Source: DZBG01 sp049241565 (GTDB lineage: Bacteria > Bdellovibrionota > Bacteriovoracia > Bacteriovoracales > Bacteriovoracaceae). From it: DNA of 64,000 nucleotides. The notes beneath the pieces are model-generated. The model ran no database searches, was not told the DNA's origin, and was given only the letters and a program-made list of their open reading frames with translations. A program made the translations under genes and the position numbers. Where the stretch lies: positions 1-64,000 of the forward strand of contig JBMLQL010000031.1 of assembly GCA_049241565.1 (NCBI GenBank), written 5' to 3'. Of the stretch, positions 16,930 through 25,663 are shown in pieces; the stretch's first letter is position 1; each line of letters opens with the position of its first letter.

Positions 16930-18104
16930 TGATTAAACTGCTTCACACCTCAGATTGGCATCTAGGCAAACGCCTCTTTCGCCTCGATCGAGGTGAGGAG
17001 CATGCTTTATTCTTAGACTGGCTGCTGACCACTATTAAAGAAGAAAAAATCGATTATCTCCTCGTCGCTGGAGATATCTTTGATGTTCCTACTCCTCCTC
17101 ACTCCTCTCTTAAAATGTTTTTTGATTTTCTCGGAAGACTCTCAAAAGAAACTGAGTGTTCATGCTTTATTATTGCCGGGAATCATGACTCAGGAGCCTT
17201 AATCAATGCTCCTGCCGCTCTCTATGAAGAGCACAGAGTAAAAGTCTGGGGAAAATTAGAGGAAGTTCAAAAACACTGGGTGATTCTTAAAGATAAAAAT
17301 GGCAAAGAAGTCCTCCAACTTTGTGCTATTCCTTTTTTTCGCCATTATGAACTGGCCGAGGATATGGTTCAAGGTGAAGAACTCTTGGCAAGACTCACTC
17401 ATTATTTTGAAAATCCCCCCAAAGCTGACCTCCCTAAAATTTTTATGGGCCATCATCTTTTTGGGATGTTTGAAGCCGCAGGCTCTGAGCAAGTGGTGAG
17501 TCTCTCAGGACTTGATACTATCCCCACCAAGGCCCTGACTCCTTATTTTATCTATGGCGCCCTAGGACATATTCATAAACCTCAACGTATATCAAAAGAT
17601 CCAGAAATTAATTACTCTGGCTCACCTCTTCAAATGCGCTTTTCTGAGCAGCACGAGAAAAGTGTTCAGATCCTTAGCTTTGATCAAGATCTTAAAATTG
17701 AGAAAAAGAATATTCCTTTTTTTAGACAACTCCTACGCCTTGAGACGACTCTTGAAAAATACAAGGCTGACCTCAAAACTCTCAAGACCAATACCATTCT
17801 CACAGCGCAAGTTGAGATCATTCTCCACCTTCCCGCTCCTCAAGTAGGACTTACTGATGAAATTAAAGAATACTGCCAAAAACTGGGACTAGAGCTTCTC
17901 TCCCTCATTCCTGTCTATGAAGAAAAAGAGTACGAACAAAAAGAAGTTCGAAGCTTGGTGGATCTCTCTCCCTATCAATTATTTGAAGAGTTTTATAAAA
18001 ATAAATACCCCAATGAAGAAAATGTTCCTGACGATTTGAAGTCAGACTTTCTCTCTCTTCTTTCTAAGGTGAATCATGCGTCTGATAAAAATCAAGATAC
18101 ATAA
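16929..18104 (+). CDS. sbcD: Exonuclease subunit SbcD
   Basis: 391 residues. Mn-dependent nuclease subunit of the SbcCD complex, which cleaves DNA hairpins and protein-blocked ends. The phosphoesterase motifs are present in order: 'HTSDWHLGK', 'VAGDIFDVP', 'GNHDSG', 'GHHLFG' and 'GALGHIHKPQ'. It starts one base inside the ricT stop and its 3' end overlaps sbcC by 29 bases. Confidence 0.96.
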   Translation: MIKLLHTSDWHLGKRLFRLDRGEEHALFLDWLLTTIKEEKIDYLLVAGDIFDVPTPPHSSLKMFFDFLGRLSKETECSCFIIAGNHDSGALINAPAALYEEHRVKVWGKLEEVQKHWVILKDKNGKEVLQLCAIPFFRHYELAEDMVQGEELLARLTHYFENPPKADLPKIFMGHHLFGMFEAAGSEQVVSLSGLDTIPTKALTPYFIYGALGHIHKPQRISKDPEINYSGSPLQMRFSEQHEKSVQILSFDQDLKIEKKNIPFFRQLLRLETTLEKYKADLKTLKTNTILTAQVEIILHLPAPQVGLTDEIKEYCQKLGLELLSLIPVYEEKEYEQKEVRSLVDLSPYQLFEEFYKNKYPNEENVPDDLKSDFLSLLSKVNHASDKNQDT

Positions 18105-21100
18105 TCTCGCCTCCCTGAAAGGTGAGCACGAAATCGACTTCTCTGAAATCCAGAAAGTCTCCTCCCTCTTTGCTATCACTGGGGAAACGGGAGCTGGTAA
18201 ATCAACTATTCTGAACGCAATTGGACTCTCTTTATATGGAGATCTTTATCGCCCTCAGGTGACGCAAACTGATGTTATTACCTTAGGCGAGAAAGAAGGA
18301 AGCGTGCAGCTTATCTTTGGACTGAAGAATAATTTCTATCTGGCCGACTGGCGAGCAAGAGTTCGCAAACAAAATGGTGAGCCCCTTAAACAGCCACAAA
18401 TTGTTCGCTATCTCTATAAACTCACCCGTCCGGATTTTGAATCTGAAAAAATGCTTATTGAAGATAAGGCCGAGAATCTTTTGTCCCTGAATTTTGATCA
18501 GTTCTGCAAATGTATCATTCTCAACCAAGGTGAATTTGCTCGCTTCCTCATGAGCTCATTTACAGATAGGAAAGAAATTCTTGAGAGGCTTTACCCAGGA
18601 GAGATGCTAGAAAATCTCTCTAAAATTATCCGGAGTGAACTTGATGAGTATCAAGGACAAAAACAAAAATTGGAAATTGAACGTGAGGCGATTAACAGCA
18701 ATCATCATTACACACTAGATGATTTAAAAGCGGAGTTTCTCAAAGTTCAAACAAAGCAGCAGATTATTGATAAAGATCAGCATGAGCAAGAGAAGGCCAT
18801 GCGCGAGATTGTCAGCCTTAAAACCTATCTTCTTAAATTTCAAGAGACTAAAACTAAAAAAGAAAAACTTTTTGAAGAGCTCAAGCTCATCACCCAAAAT
18901 ATAAATGAGCAAAACTTTAAAATTGAGAAAAGCTCACTTGAGCTTGAACGCATCAAAAAAGATCGTGAAATCCAAGGACCAAAATTGCAACTTCTTCTTC
19001 AAAAAGAGGAAAGACTCGAGGCCTTAAAGATCAATCTTATTGAGCTGACAAAAAAGCAAAGCTCACTTCTTTTTGAAGAAAAGCAGCTTCAAGACAAGAA
19101 GAATACTCTTATTCTCAAAATGACTTCCCTGACGGAGAAGGATCTTCTCCTTAAAAAGGATCTCCACTTCTCGAATCTTGATGAATCTACTTTTAAGCTT
19201 TTTGCTAAAAAGTTTCAGGATTATCTCACTGGAGAGAAGATCCTTTTATCTGAAAAACAAAACATCCTCACTCAACTTAAAGAAGTTGAAGAGATAGGAA
19301 AAAAGAAGACAGAGGAGAAAAAGTCTCTTGATACTTCCATCCATGAGAAGAAAGAGAAACTTAAACTTTTGATTCACCCCACTGAGCTCTCTGATTTTGA
19401 GAGTTGGAAAACAAAACTCACCACTCTTGTGGAATCTTCTCAAAAAAATCAGATCGAACTTAATCTATTAAAGACCGAAGGCCAAAGCTCTGAGCATAAA
19501 CTCAAGCAGCTTTCACAAAAGACCACTGATTTAAGTCAGATGATAGAGAAGATCGAAACCGATCTCACGCCCCTCTCTTTGTTGTCTGAAACAATTGATC
19601 TGGCCCGGGCCGTGTCTCAATGTTTTTCTCATGAGACTCAAGACTGTCCCGTTTGTCATTCCCCACTGACTCAGGAAAAATTAAAAAAGATCCAAGACGA
19701 GGTCAGTGAAAAACTCAAATTCTTTGATGCTAAAAAACTCAAAGAACTCAAAGATAAAAAAGATCTCTCTAGTGCTGAGCTACAAATGACTCAAAAGCAG
19801 CTTCAAGATGAAACCCTGAAACTTCAAAAGATTAAAGACTCAACGGAGCAAATTGAAAAAGCTCTCGCTAGTAACCAATCAGCCGACAAACTAAAGAATA
19901 ACCTGGCCGAGGCCCAGTCTATTCATGATGAGATCAAGTCTTTGGATAAAGAAATTCATCTTAAAGAAAAAGAAATTGAAGAGCGTCGTTCTCATTATCA
20001 GAAACTCAAAACGGATGATTCAAAACGTCTCCTAAAAGAGCAAGAGAGTGAGCTGCTAAGAAAAGAACTTTTAAGGCTTATTGGTGGTGAATCCCTTCCG
20101 GATCTAGAAACAATTCAAAAAGAAGTACAATTACGTGAAGAGCTTCTCACTACCTCACAGGCGCAAGAGCGCCAAAAGCAGGAGCATGATTTTATTTTGC
20201 AGATGATTCAAAAAAATAAAACAGAACTGCAAAATATTGATCTTGAGGTATCTCAGAAGAAAAAAGATTCGGCCCAGATGGTCGATGAGCTTGGAGAAGC
20301 GCTTCAGGGAGAATCGGCCCGAACGCTTTGGAAAAAGCTTGAGGACAGCTTCAAGGATATCTTTGAAAAGCATCGGACACTAGAATCTGAGATCAGAGTG
20401 ATTCAATTAACTCAAAAAGAAATTCAGTCTCGTCTCTACACCTTTGATGAGCAGATCCGTGATCTTGAGACGGCCTTCATTCAACACACTCATGAGATCA
20501 CTGCCCTGGCCGCTGAATCAAAGCTTCGTCTCTCTGACTATCAACCGCTTTGGGAGCGACTAGAAAAGCTCAAAATGTCTCTTACTGATCCCGTAGAGAT
20601 CCTTATCCCGCTGGAAGAAGTTCTGGGCCTCAATATCAGCCATCTCAAAGAAGAGAATAAAATTCTTCTTGGCCGAGTGGGTGAACTTCAGCAAATCCTC
20701 ACAGAGACTGAGCGCAGGGCCGATCGAATTCAACTTATTATGAAGCAGCTTGAAGAAATTAATCTGAAATTCTCAAGGGCCGAGCGGCTCTTTGATGTTT
20801 TAGGTAAAGATGATCTTCGTAATTTCGCTCTTTCGATGGTGGAAGAAAATCTTATTAAACAAACTAATTTTGAATTAGAAAGACTTTGCAGTGGTCGCTA
20901 TCAAATTCTTCATCAAACTCGAAAAATGAAGCTCACCCCAGAGTTTTATATTCTTGATAAATACCGTGAAGGTCTTATACGTAAAGTTTCAACACTTTCA
21001 GGTGGAGAAACTTTTATGGTGAGCTTATCCATGGCCCTGGCCTTAGGTGAGATGACTCGTGGTCAGGCAGAAATTGACTCGCTCTTTATTGATGAGGGAT

Positions 21101-21282
21101 TCGGAACTCTTGATCAGGACTCTTTAGATGAAGTCCTCGATATGCTTCAGCATATTCAGGCCCGTGGTCTACAAATTGGCCTTATCTCCCACGTTCAGGC
21201 CCTTACTTCCCGCCTTCCCATTAATCTCAGACTTTCTAAGAAGTCCGATGGAACTTCAACCACTTCCCTTATCTATAACTAA
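18076..21282 (+). CDS. sbcC: Exonuclease subunit SbcC
   Basis: 1068 residues. SMC/Rad50-like ATPase partner of SbcD. Walker A is 'TGETGAGKST' near residue 36. Two long coiled-coil arms flank the zinc hook 'DCPVC' at about residues 523-527. The ABC signature 'LSGGETFMVSL' is near 975 and Walker B 'SLFIDEGFGTLD' near 1001. The length fits the family (about 1050). The start codon lies inside sbcD, so translation is probably coupled. It is the last gene of the plus-strand run and converges on the Rha-like gene. Confidence 0.96.
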   Translation: MRLIKIKIHNLASLKGEHEIDFSEIQKVSSLFAITGETGAGKSTILNAIGLSLYGDLYRPQVTQTDVITLGEKEGSVQLIFGLKNNFYLADWRARVRKQNGEPLKQPQIVRYLYKLTRPDFESEKMLIEDKAENLLSLNFDQFCKCIILNQGEFARFLMSSFTDRKEILERLYPGEMLENLSKIIRSELDEYQGQKQKLEIEREAINSNHHYTLDDLKAEFLKVQTKQQIIDKDQHEQEKAMREIVSLKTYLLKFQETKTKKEKLFEELKLITQNINEQNFKIEKSSLELERIKKDREIQGPKLQLLLQKEERLEALKINLIELTKKQSSLLFEEKQLQDKKNTLILKMTSLTEKDLLLKKDLHFSNLDESTFKLFAKKFQDYLTGEKILLSEKQNILTQLKEVEEIGKKKTEEKKSLDTSIHEKKEKLKLLIHPTELSDFESWKTKLTTLVESSQKNQIELNLLKTEGQSSEHKLKQLSQKTTDLSQMIEKIETDLTPLSLLSETIDLARAVSQCFSHETQDCPVCHSPLTQEKLKKIQDEVSEKLKFFDAKKLKELKDKKDLSSAELQMTQKQLQDETLKLQKIKDSTEQIEKALASNQSADKLKNNLAEAQSIHDEIKSLDKEIHLKEKEIEERRSHYQKLKTDDSKRLLKEQESELLRKELLRLIGGESLPDLETIQKEVQLREELLTTSQAQERQKQEHDFILQMIQKNKTELQNIDLEVSQKKKDSAQMVDELGEALQGESARTLWKKLEDSFKDIFEKHRTLESEIRVIQLTQKEIQSRLYTFDEQIRDLETAFIQHTHEITALAAESKLRLSDYQPLWERLEKLKMSLTDPVEILIPLEEVLGLNISHLKEENKILLGRVGELQQILTETERRADRIQLIMKQLEEINLKFSRAERLFDVLGKDDLRNFALSMVEENLIKQTNFELERLCSGRYQILHQTRKMKLTPEFYILDKYREGLIRKVSTLSGGETFMVSLSMALALGEMTRGQAEIDSLFIDEGFGTLDQDSLDEVLDMLQHIQARGLQIGLISHVQALTSRLPINLRLSKKSDGTSTTSLIYN

Positions 21283-21323
21283 GATCCCGGTAAGATAGAA
21301 TGAGCACAAAATAAAGAGACAAT

Positions 21324-21794
21324 TTACTTCATCTTCTTTCGATAATGTCCTCTAATGGCTCCAATTTGATTTTCACTCATATCAGACAAATAGGTTTTCA
21401 AAATAAAGAAGCGGTATAGGATTTCTGCAGAAATTAATCGGGCCTTTGGGGTGTTTATATAAAGCAGTAAAAGTGCCAAGCCAAACTCGGTAATATCGTA
21501 TTTAAGATTTTGCCTCTCCTTACCTTTCGCTCCGCCTAAGTATCTGTTTTCTATAATGTTTTTATTCAGCTCAAATTTGAGCTGAATACCTAACTCCTTC
21601 TCACATTTCTTAATGGCGCGTAACACATTCCTATGCTCCATCTCAAATTTTTCAGCAATTCTTAGTGAATCTGTCACTGGTCCAAATGGAGTATCCCTTA
21701 CCCAGACATCACCCATCACATGATTATTGATAAGATCTTTTAAGCGAGGTGGACGTTTCTCGAAAGGAACATCAATTCTAAAATCATCAGTCAT
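21324..21794 (-). CDS. Phage Rha-family regulatory protein, isolated
   Basis: About 156 residues. The core 'VTDSLRIAEKFEMEHRNVLR' segment followed by 'AIKKCEKEL' is the pRha pattern (target sequence V-x-D-S-x-x-x-A-x-x-F-x-x-x-H-x-x-V-L-R). The later 'YDITEFGLALLLLY' matches the family's 'Y-x-x-T-x-x-G-F' region. I use the ATG at 21794, five bases after AAAGGAG, instead of the GTG at 21815. Rha proteins are phage-encoded regulators, but no other phage gene is in this window, so it looks like a domesticated or stranded gene. It lies 126-147 bases downstream of the thioesterase gene on the same strand. Confidence 0.75.
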   Translation of the reverse strand: MTDDFRIDVPFEKRPPRLKDLINNHVMGDVWVRDTPFGPVTDSLRIAEKFEMEHRNVLRAIKKCEKELGIQLKFELNKNIIENRYLGGAKGKERQNLKYDITEFGLALLLLYINTPKARLISAEILYRFFILKTYLSDMSENQIGAIRGHYRKKMK

Positions 21795-21940
21795 ATTTTC
21801 TCCTTTGTTAGTCACAGGAGGAAATAGCCCTTATGCAATTACTCTTCTAGCTGAGACATAAAAATACGCACAGGAAGTTCACTAATGAAACTCTAGTTTT
21901 GAAACTTTCTTTGAGTCGAATCAGATGAGGATCCTGTCAG

Positions 21941-22321
21941 TTAGATCTCTACTTTCTCTTTTTTCTCATCTACCGCCACTAGGACAAAACTTCCAGAGAG
22001 AGCAAGTTGGCGTTTATCAGAGAACATATCCTCGATATAAACATCAATCTTTACTTCCACACTAGTTCGTCCCACATGCCCAATTTGGGCATCAAGCTCA
22101 ACAAGACTTCCCACAGGAATTGGGACTTTGAAGTTAACTTTGTCTGAGCTGACAGTGACAACTTTTTTCCGAGCGAAACGAGTGGCGGCCATAAAGGCCA
22201 CTTCATCCATCCACAACAAGGCCACACCACCAAAGAGCGTGTCGTAGTGATTGGTCTCACCTGGGAAAACAGTTTTAAAGGTTCTGGTTCGCGCGGCAGC
22301 TTTGCGCATCTCAATGGTCAT
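21941..22321 (-). CDS. Acyl-CoA thioesterase, YciA-like hotdog fold
   Basis: 126 residues, one hotdog domain. The 'TLFGGVALLWMDEVAFMAA' segment contains the glycine pair and the catalytic Asp/Glu region of the acyl-CoA hydrolase family, and 'VGRTSVEVKIDVYIED' is the conserved second half. Such enzymes cleave short- to medium-chain acyl-CoA to free acid and CoA in the cytosol. It starts after a strong GAGGAGG five to six bases upstream. Its leader holds a cobalamin aptamer, so expression is predicted to rise when cobalamin is scarce. The upstream gene on the same strand is asnS. Confidence 0.88.
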   Translation of the reverse strand: MTIEMRKAAARTRTFKTVFPGETNHYDTLFGGVALLWMDEVAFMAATRFARKKVVTVSSDKVNFKVPIPVGSLVELDAQIGHVGRTSVEVKIDVYIEDMFSDKRQLALSGSFVLVAVDEKKEKVEI

Positions 22322-22326
22322 AGGTT

Positions 22327-22437
22327 CCTCCTCGGGATAAATAGAAATACGTGCTCAGGGATCGGACTTCCACACTTTGTGGTTACCGTTGCGGGACAGT
22401 GCCGGATTTTCACCGGCTTCACCGTCACACGTACGTA
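22327..22437 (-). promoter_or_regulatory. Cobalamin riboswitch
   Basis: On the minus strand, directly after the asnS stop codon, the conserved cobalamin-aptamer core is present: 'GAAGCCGGTGAAAATCCGGC' (22420-22401), 'ACTGTCCCGCAACGGTAA', then a B12-box-like 'AAGTCCGATCCCTG' (22369-22356). Helices can be drawn: P1 TACGTG/CACGTA (22433-22428 with 22353-22348), P4 GCCGG/CCGGC, P5 ACTG/CGGT with loop TCCCGCAA, and P6 CCACA/TGTGG. The whole element is only about 90 bases, smaller than the classic 200-base form. No T-tract follows, and the thioesterase Shine-Dalgarno sequence GAGGAGG (22333-22327) lies 14 bases after P1, so control of translation is more likely than termination. Confidence 0.9.
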
Positions 22438-22441
22438 AAAA

Positions 22442-23833
22442 TTAGAATTCAGCGTTTCTTGGAAAACGTGGGAATGCAATCACATCACGGATATTTGTCA
22501 TCCCTGAGATATACATTACCGCTCTCTCAAATCCAAGGCCAAAGCCTGAGTGAGGAACAGATCCAAAACGACGAAGATCGAGATACCACCAATAATCTTT
22601 TGGATTAAGTTTCATCTCTTCCATGCGCTTTAAAAGCTTTTGGTAGTTATCTTCACGCTGTGATCCACCAATCAACTCGCCGATACCAGGAACAAGAACG
22701 TCCATGGCACGAACTGTTTTTCCATCTTCATTAAGCTTCATATAAAAGGCCTTAATGTCTTTAGGATAATCAGTCACGATTGTAGGAACTTTGAAGTATT
22801 GTTCAGCAAGAAATCTTTCATGCTCAGTTTGAAGATCAATTCCCCACTTCACTTCATAATCAAATTTATGAGTTTTAGCAGCATCTTCAAGAATCTTTAC
22901 CGCATCTGTATAGCTTACCACTTGAAAAGGTGAATTCTTCACGTGTTCAAGAGTTTTCAGATTATCTGGAGCATAACGGCTTGATAAGAACTCAAGCTCT
23001 TCCGGACATTTCTCCATGGCACTTGAGATAAGATGTTTCACATAGTTTGAAGCAAGTTTGGCGTTATCTTCTAAAGTGAAGAAAGCAGCCTCCGGCTCCA
23101 CCATCCAAAACTCAGATAAGTGACGGGCCGTATTTGAGTTCTCAGAGCGAAATGTTGGCCCGAAAGTATAAACACGCCCCAGTCCACCAACAGCAAAAGT
23201 CTCCGCTTCAAGCTGACCAGAAACGTTTAAGAATGTTTCGCGAGCAAAATAGTCTTTTGAAAAATCAACATCACCTTTATCAGTGAGAGCTGGTTTTTTC
23301 ATATCCATGGTTGAAACACGGAACATCTCCCCAGCACCTTCGGCATCTGAAGCCGTGATAATAGGAGTATGGAGATAAGCAAAATGATTTGTTGTAAAAA
23401 ACTCATGAGTGGCCTGGGCCAGGACATGACGGAGACGAAAAACAGATGAGAATGTATTCGTACGAGGACGAAGGTGAGCAATCTCACGAAGGTATTCTAG
23501 AGAAGTTTCTTTTTTCTGAAGAGGATACTCATCATTAGTCGCAGAATAAATCTCAACTTCTTTGGCCTGCATCTCAATTCCCTGCACTTTCCCTTGTGAG
23601 GCCACAAGAAGACCAGTGATTGAAACTGATGAGCCAATATTAAGCTTACTAACCTCTTCGTAGTTTGACAGAGTCGCATCCACGATAATCTGAAGATCTT
23701 TAAATTGAGATCCGTCGTTTAAAACCATAAATGAAAATTTCTTCGACTGACGAAGAGACTTCACCCAACCTCTCACAGTCACCGTTTGATCAACAGGTTG
23801 TTTTGTAAAAACTTCTTTAAGTAGCATGTACAT
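22442..23833 (-). CDS. asnS: Asparaginyl-tRNA synthetase
   Basis: 463 residues, class IIb. The N-terminal OB-fold anticodon-binding domain (about 1-110) includes 'VRGWVKSLRQSKKFSFMVLNDG'-type sequence. The catalytic domain has motif 2 'FGPTFRSENSNTARHLSEFW' and motif 3 'GFGLGFERAVMYISG'. The 'ARHLSEFWMVEPE' sequence is typical of AsnRS as opposed to AspRS. ATG at 23833 follows GGAG by 8 bases. It starts 4 bases after the kinase gene. Its stop codon abuts the cobalamin riboswitch. Confidence 0.96.
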   Translation of the reverse strand: MYMLLKEVFTKQPVDQTVTVRGWVKSLRQSKKFSFMVLNDGSQFKDLQIIVDATLSNYEEVSKLNIGSSVSITGLLVASQGKVQGIEMQAKEVEIYSATNDEYPLQKKETSLEYLREIAHLRPRTNTFSSVFRLRHVLAQATHEFFTTNHFAYLHTPIITASDAEGAGEMFRVSTMDMKKPALTDKGDVDFSKDYFARETFLNVSGQLEAETFAVGGLGRVYTFGPTFRSENSNTARHLSEFWMVEPEAAFFTLEDNAKLASNYVKHLISSAMEKCPEELEFLSSRYAPDNLKTLEHVKNSPFQVVSYTDAVKILEDAAKTHKFDYEVKWGIDLQTEHERFLAEQYFKVPTIVTDYPKDIKAFYMKLNEDGKTVRAMDVLVPGIGELIGGSQREDNYQKLLKRMEEMKLNPKDYWWYLDLRRFGSVPHSGFGLGFERAVMYISGMTNIRDVIAFPRFPRNAEF

Positions 23834-23836
23834 AGA

Positions 23837-24838
23837 TTAAGCTCCGAAGACTAGGTTTTTAATTTCTTGAGACTGATGCCATTTAAGACGTGGACCATAT
23901 TGTCCCACTACTTTTGAAGCCCCCATGGCCGCCAACTTTCCAGCTGAGGCATAGGTATGACCAGTTGAAAGAGCATAAAGGAATGCTCCGGCAAACATAT
24001 CCCCGGCCCCGTTCGTATCGATGGCCTTCACTTTGAAAGGCTCAATATCAATAAAAGTTTCACCATCAAAAATCATCGCTCCGTTTTCACCACGAGTGAT
24101 CACGAATGTTTTAGCGATTTTCTTCAAGGCCTCACGGGCCGTCAGAAGATCAGAAGTCCCAGCAAAAGTCATGGCCTCAGACTCGTTGGCAAAAAGAACG
24201 TCCACGCCTGAACCAATCATTTGCGCCAGACCATCTTTAAAAAATTTCACCATATTAATATCAGACAATGTAATTGAAGTTTTTACTCCATGCTTTTCGG
24301 CCATTTTTTTCGCTTCCACAGCAGCTTCGAGTCCTGTGGGAGATGCCACAAGATATCCTTCAATATAGAGATACTTAGAGTTTTTAAGGGCCTCTTCTAC
24401 CAATTGTTCTTTAGAAAAAGTCGCCGTAATACCAAGAAATGTATTCATTGAACGTTCTGCATCTGGCGTAATCATCACCAAGCATTTTCCTGTTGTTCCG
24501 TGCATGCGTTTTTGAACTGACAAATTTGTCTCAACACCATTGTCTTGAAGATCATTAAAATAAAAATCTCCCGTTGGATCATTGGCCACTTTACATGAGT
24601 AAAACGACTTTCCACCAAACTGAGACACGGCGATAACTGTATTGGCCGCTGAACCACCACATTGTTTCTTAAGAGCCGTGCCCCCAAGAGCATCAAGAAG
24701 AGCATTTTGACGATCTTCATCCACCAAAGTCATAAGACCCTTATCAATTTTATTTTGATTAAAGAAGCTATCTGAAACTTCAAACTCCATATCAACAAGC
24801 GCATTACCAATACCGTAAACATCAAATTTTTTAGTCAT
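23837..24838 (-). CDS. PfkB-family sugar/nucleoside kinase, adenosine-kinase-like
   Basis: 333 residues, ribokinase fold. The first PfkB signature is around 'KKQCGGSAANTVIAVSQFGG', the second is 'DTNGAGDMFAGAFLYAL' with the catalytic aspartate in 'NGAGD'. 'GIGNALVDMEFEV' at the N-terminus resembles bacterial adenosine kinase-like members, but ribokinase or other nucleoside specificity cannot be excluded. It sits between rsmJ and asnS on the same strand, so it may be co-expressed with translation-related genes. Confidence 0.85.
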   Translation of the reverse strand: MTKKFDVYGIGNALVDMEFEVSDSFFNQNKIDKGLMTLVDEDRQNALLDALGGTALKKQCGGSAANTVIAVSQFGGKSFYSCKVANDPTGDFYFNDLQDNGVETNLSVQKRMHGTTGKCLVMITPDAERSMNTFLGITATFSKEQLVEEALKNSKYLYIEGYLVASPTGLEAAVEAKKMAEKHGVKTSITLSDINMVKFFKDGLAQMIGSGVDVLFANESEAMTFAGTSDLLTAREALKKIAKTFVITRGENGAMIFDGETFIDIEPFKVKAIDTNGAGDMFAGAFLYALSTGHTYASAGKLAAMGASKVVGQYGPRLKWHQSQEIKNLVFGA

Positions 24839-24872
24839 AAATTCCCCGTCTTTTTTTACTCTGGCATCTTAC

Positions 24873-25601
24873 TCAAAGATAAACATCATAGCGAGTAGAT
24901 TTTCCCTCGATGGAATGAGACGGAGTCTTTCCCAGTGAACGACTTCTGAGGGGTCGTTTGACGATGATTCGTCGAGGCTTTTTAGCGATCAGCTCTTCTA
25001 AAAGTTTTTCTGCGTCATGATCAACAGTAACAACACTACGGAATATGCGCATCTCTTTTTTAGGAGCTGTTTTATGATTGGGATCCTCAAACATCGGGTC
25101 AAAATAAAGGGTTCTACCAGTCAAATCTTGATCCAAAAGGTAGCTGGCACCTTTTGGGAAAAAGATAAAGCGTGAAGAATCTAGTAAGGTACATGTTTTG
25201 AGAGCATTGGTGATGAGGATTTGTGGAATGATATGGCGCTCGTAAGCACGAATATTAAGCCCCATGGAATACATCAGAAGCGAGTCACCAAGAAGGCCAG
25301 CGGTTAAATCATCCACCCACTCTCCCCGAGAAAGACCTAAGGCCTTATAGAGCGGTTGTTTATTAATCGACGTCTCTTTAAATGTCTTTTGGTGATAACT
25401 CAGTTCACTATCAATATCGATAAAAATAGGGCGCTCCCCATCTCTATTTGATTTAAGGTAAACATGTTTATTTTCTGTCAAAAAAATGACTGATTTTTCA
25501 AGGTTTTCCCCTCCTAAAAGCTGCCATTCCTCAGGAAAACTCAACCGAAGTTCATCATTTGTTAACTGACGATCTGTTTCTTTGCACACAAAACTTAACA
25601 A
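24873..25601 (-). CDS. rsmJ: 16S rRNA (guanine-N2)-methyltransferase RsmJ
   Basis: 242 residues. RsmJ methylates G1516 of 16S rRNA using S-adenosylmethionine. Typical sequence includes 'DLTAGLLGDSLLM' (SAM site), 'VYAYERHIIP'-like 'IRAYERHIIPQIL', the catalytic region 'YFDPMFED', the downstream 'KKEMRIF' and C-terminal 'IVKRP' and 'STRYDVYL'. A TTG start with AAGGAG nine bases upstream is the best start visible. It is divergent from gcvP with about 60 bases between them. Confidence 0.88.
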   Translation of the reverse strand: MLSFVCKETDRQLTNDELRLSFPEEWQLLGGENLEKSVIFLTENKHVYLKSNRDGERPIFIDIDSELSYHQKTFKETSINKQPLYKALGLSRGEWVDDLTAGLLGDSLLMYSMGLNIRAYERHIIPQILITNALKTCTLLDSSRFIFFPKGASYLLDQDLTGRTLYFDPMFEDPNHKTAPKKEMRIFRSVVTVDHDAEKLLEELIAKKPRRIIVKRPLRSRSLGKTPSHSIEGKSTRYDVYL

Positions 25602-25663
25602 ACTTTGATTCTCCTTCTAGGATAAGGGGGATTTTGTAACAAGAGTAATTTAAAAGGATGAAT

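Noticed and set aside
21324..21940. Prophage or integrated element around the Rha-like gene
   Set aside because: Only one phage-type gene is present; neighbours are ordinary chromosomal genes and no attachment repeats or integrase are seen.
25602..25663. Glycine riboswitch before gcvP
   Set aside because: The space is about 60 bases and holds no glycine aptamer sequence.
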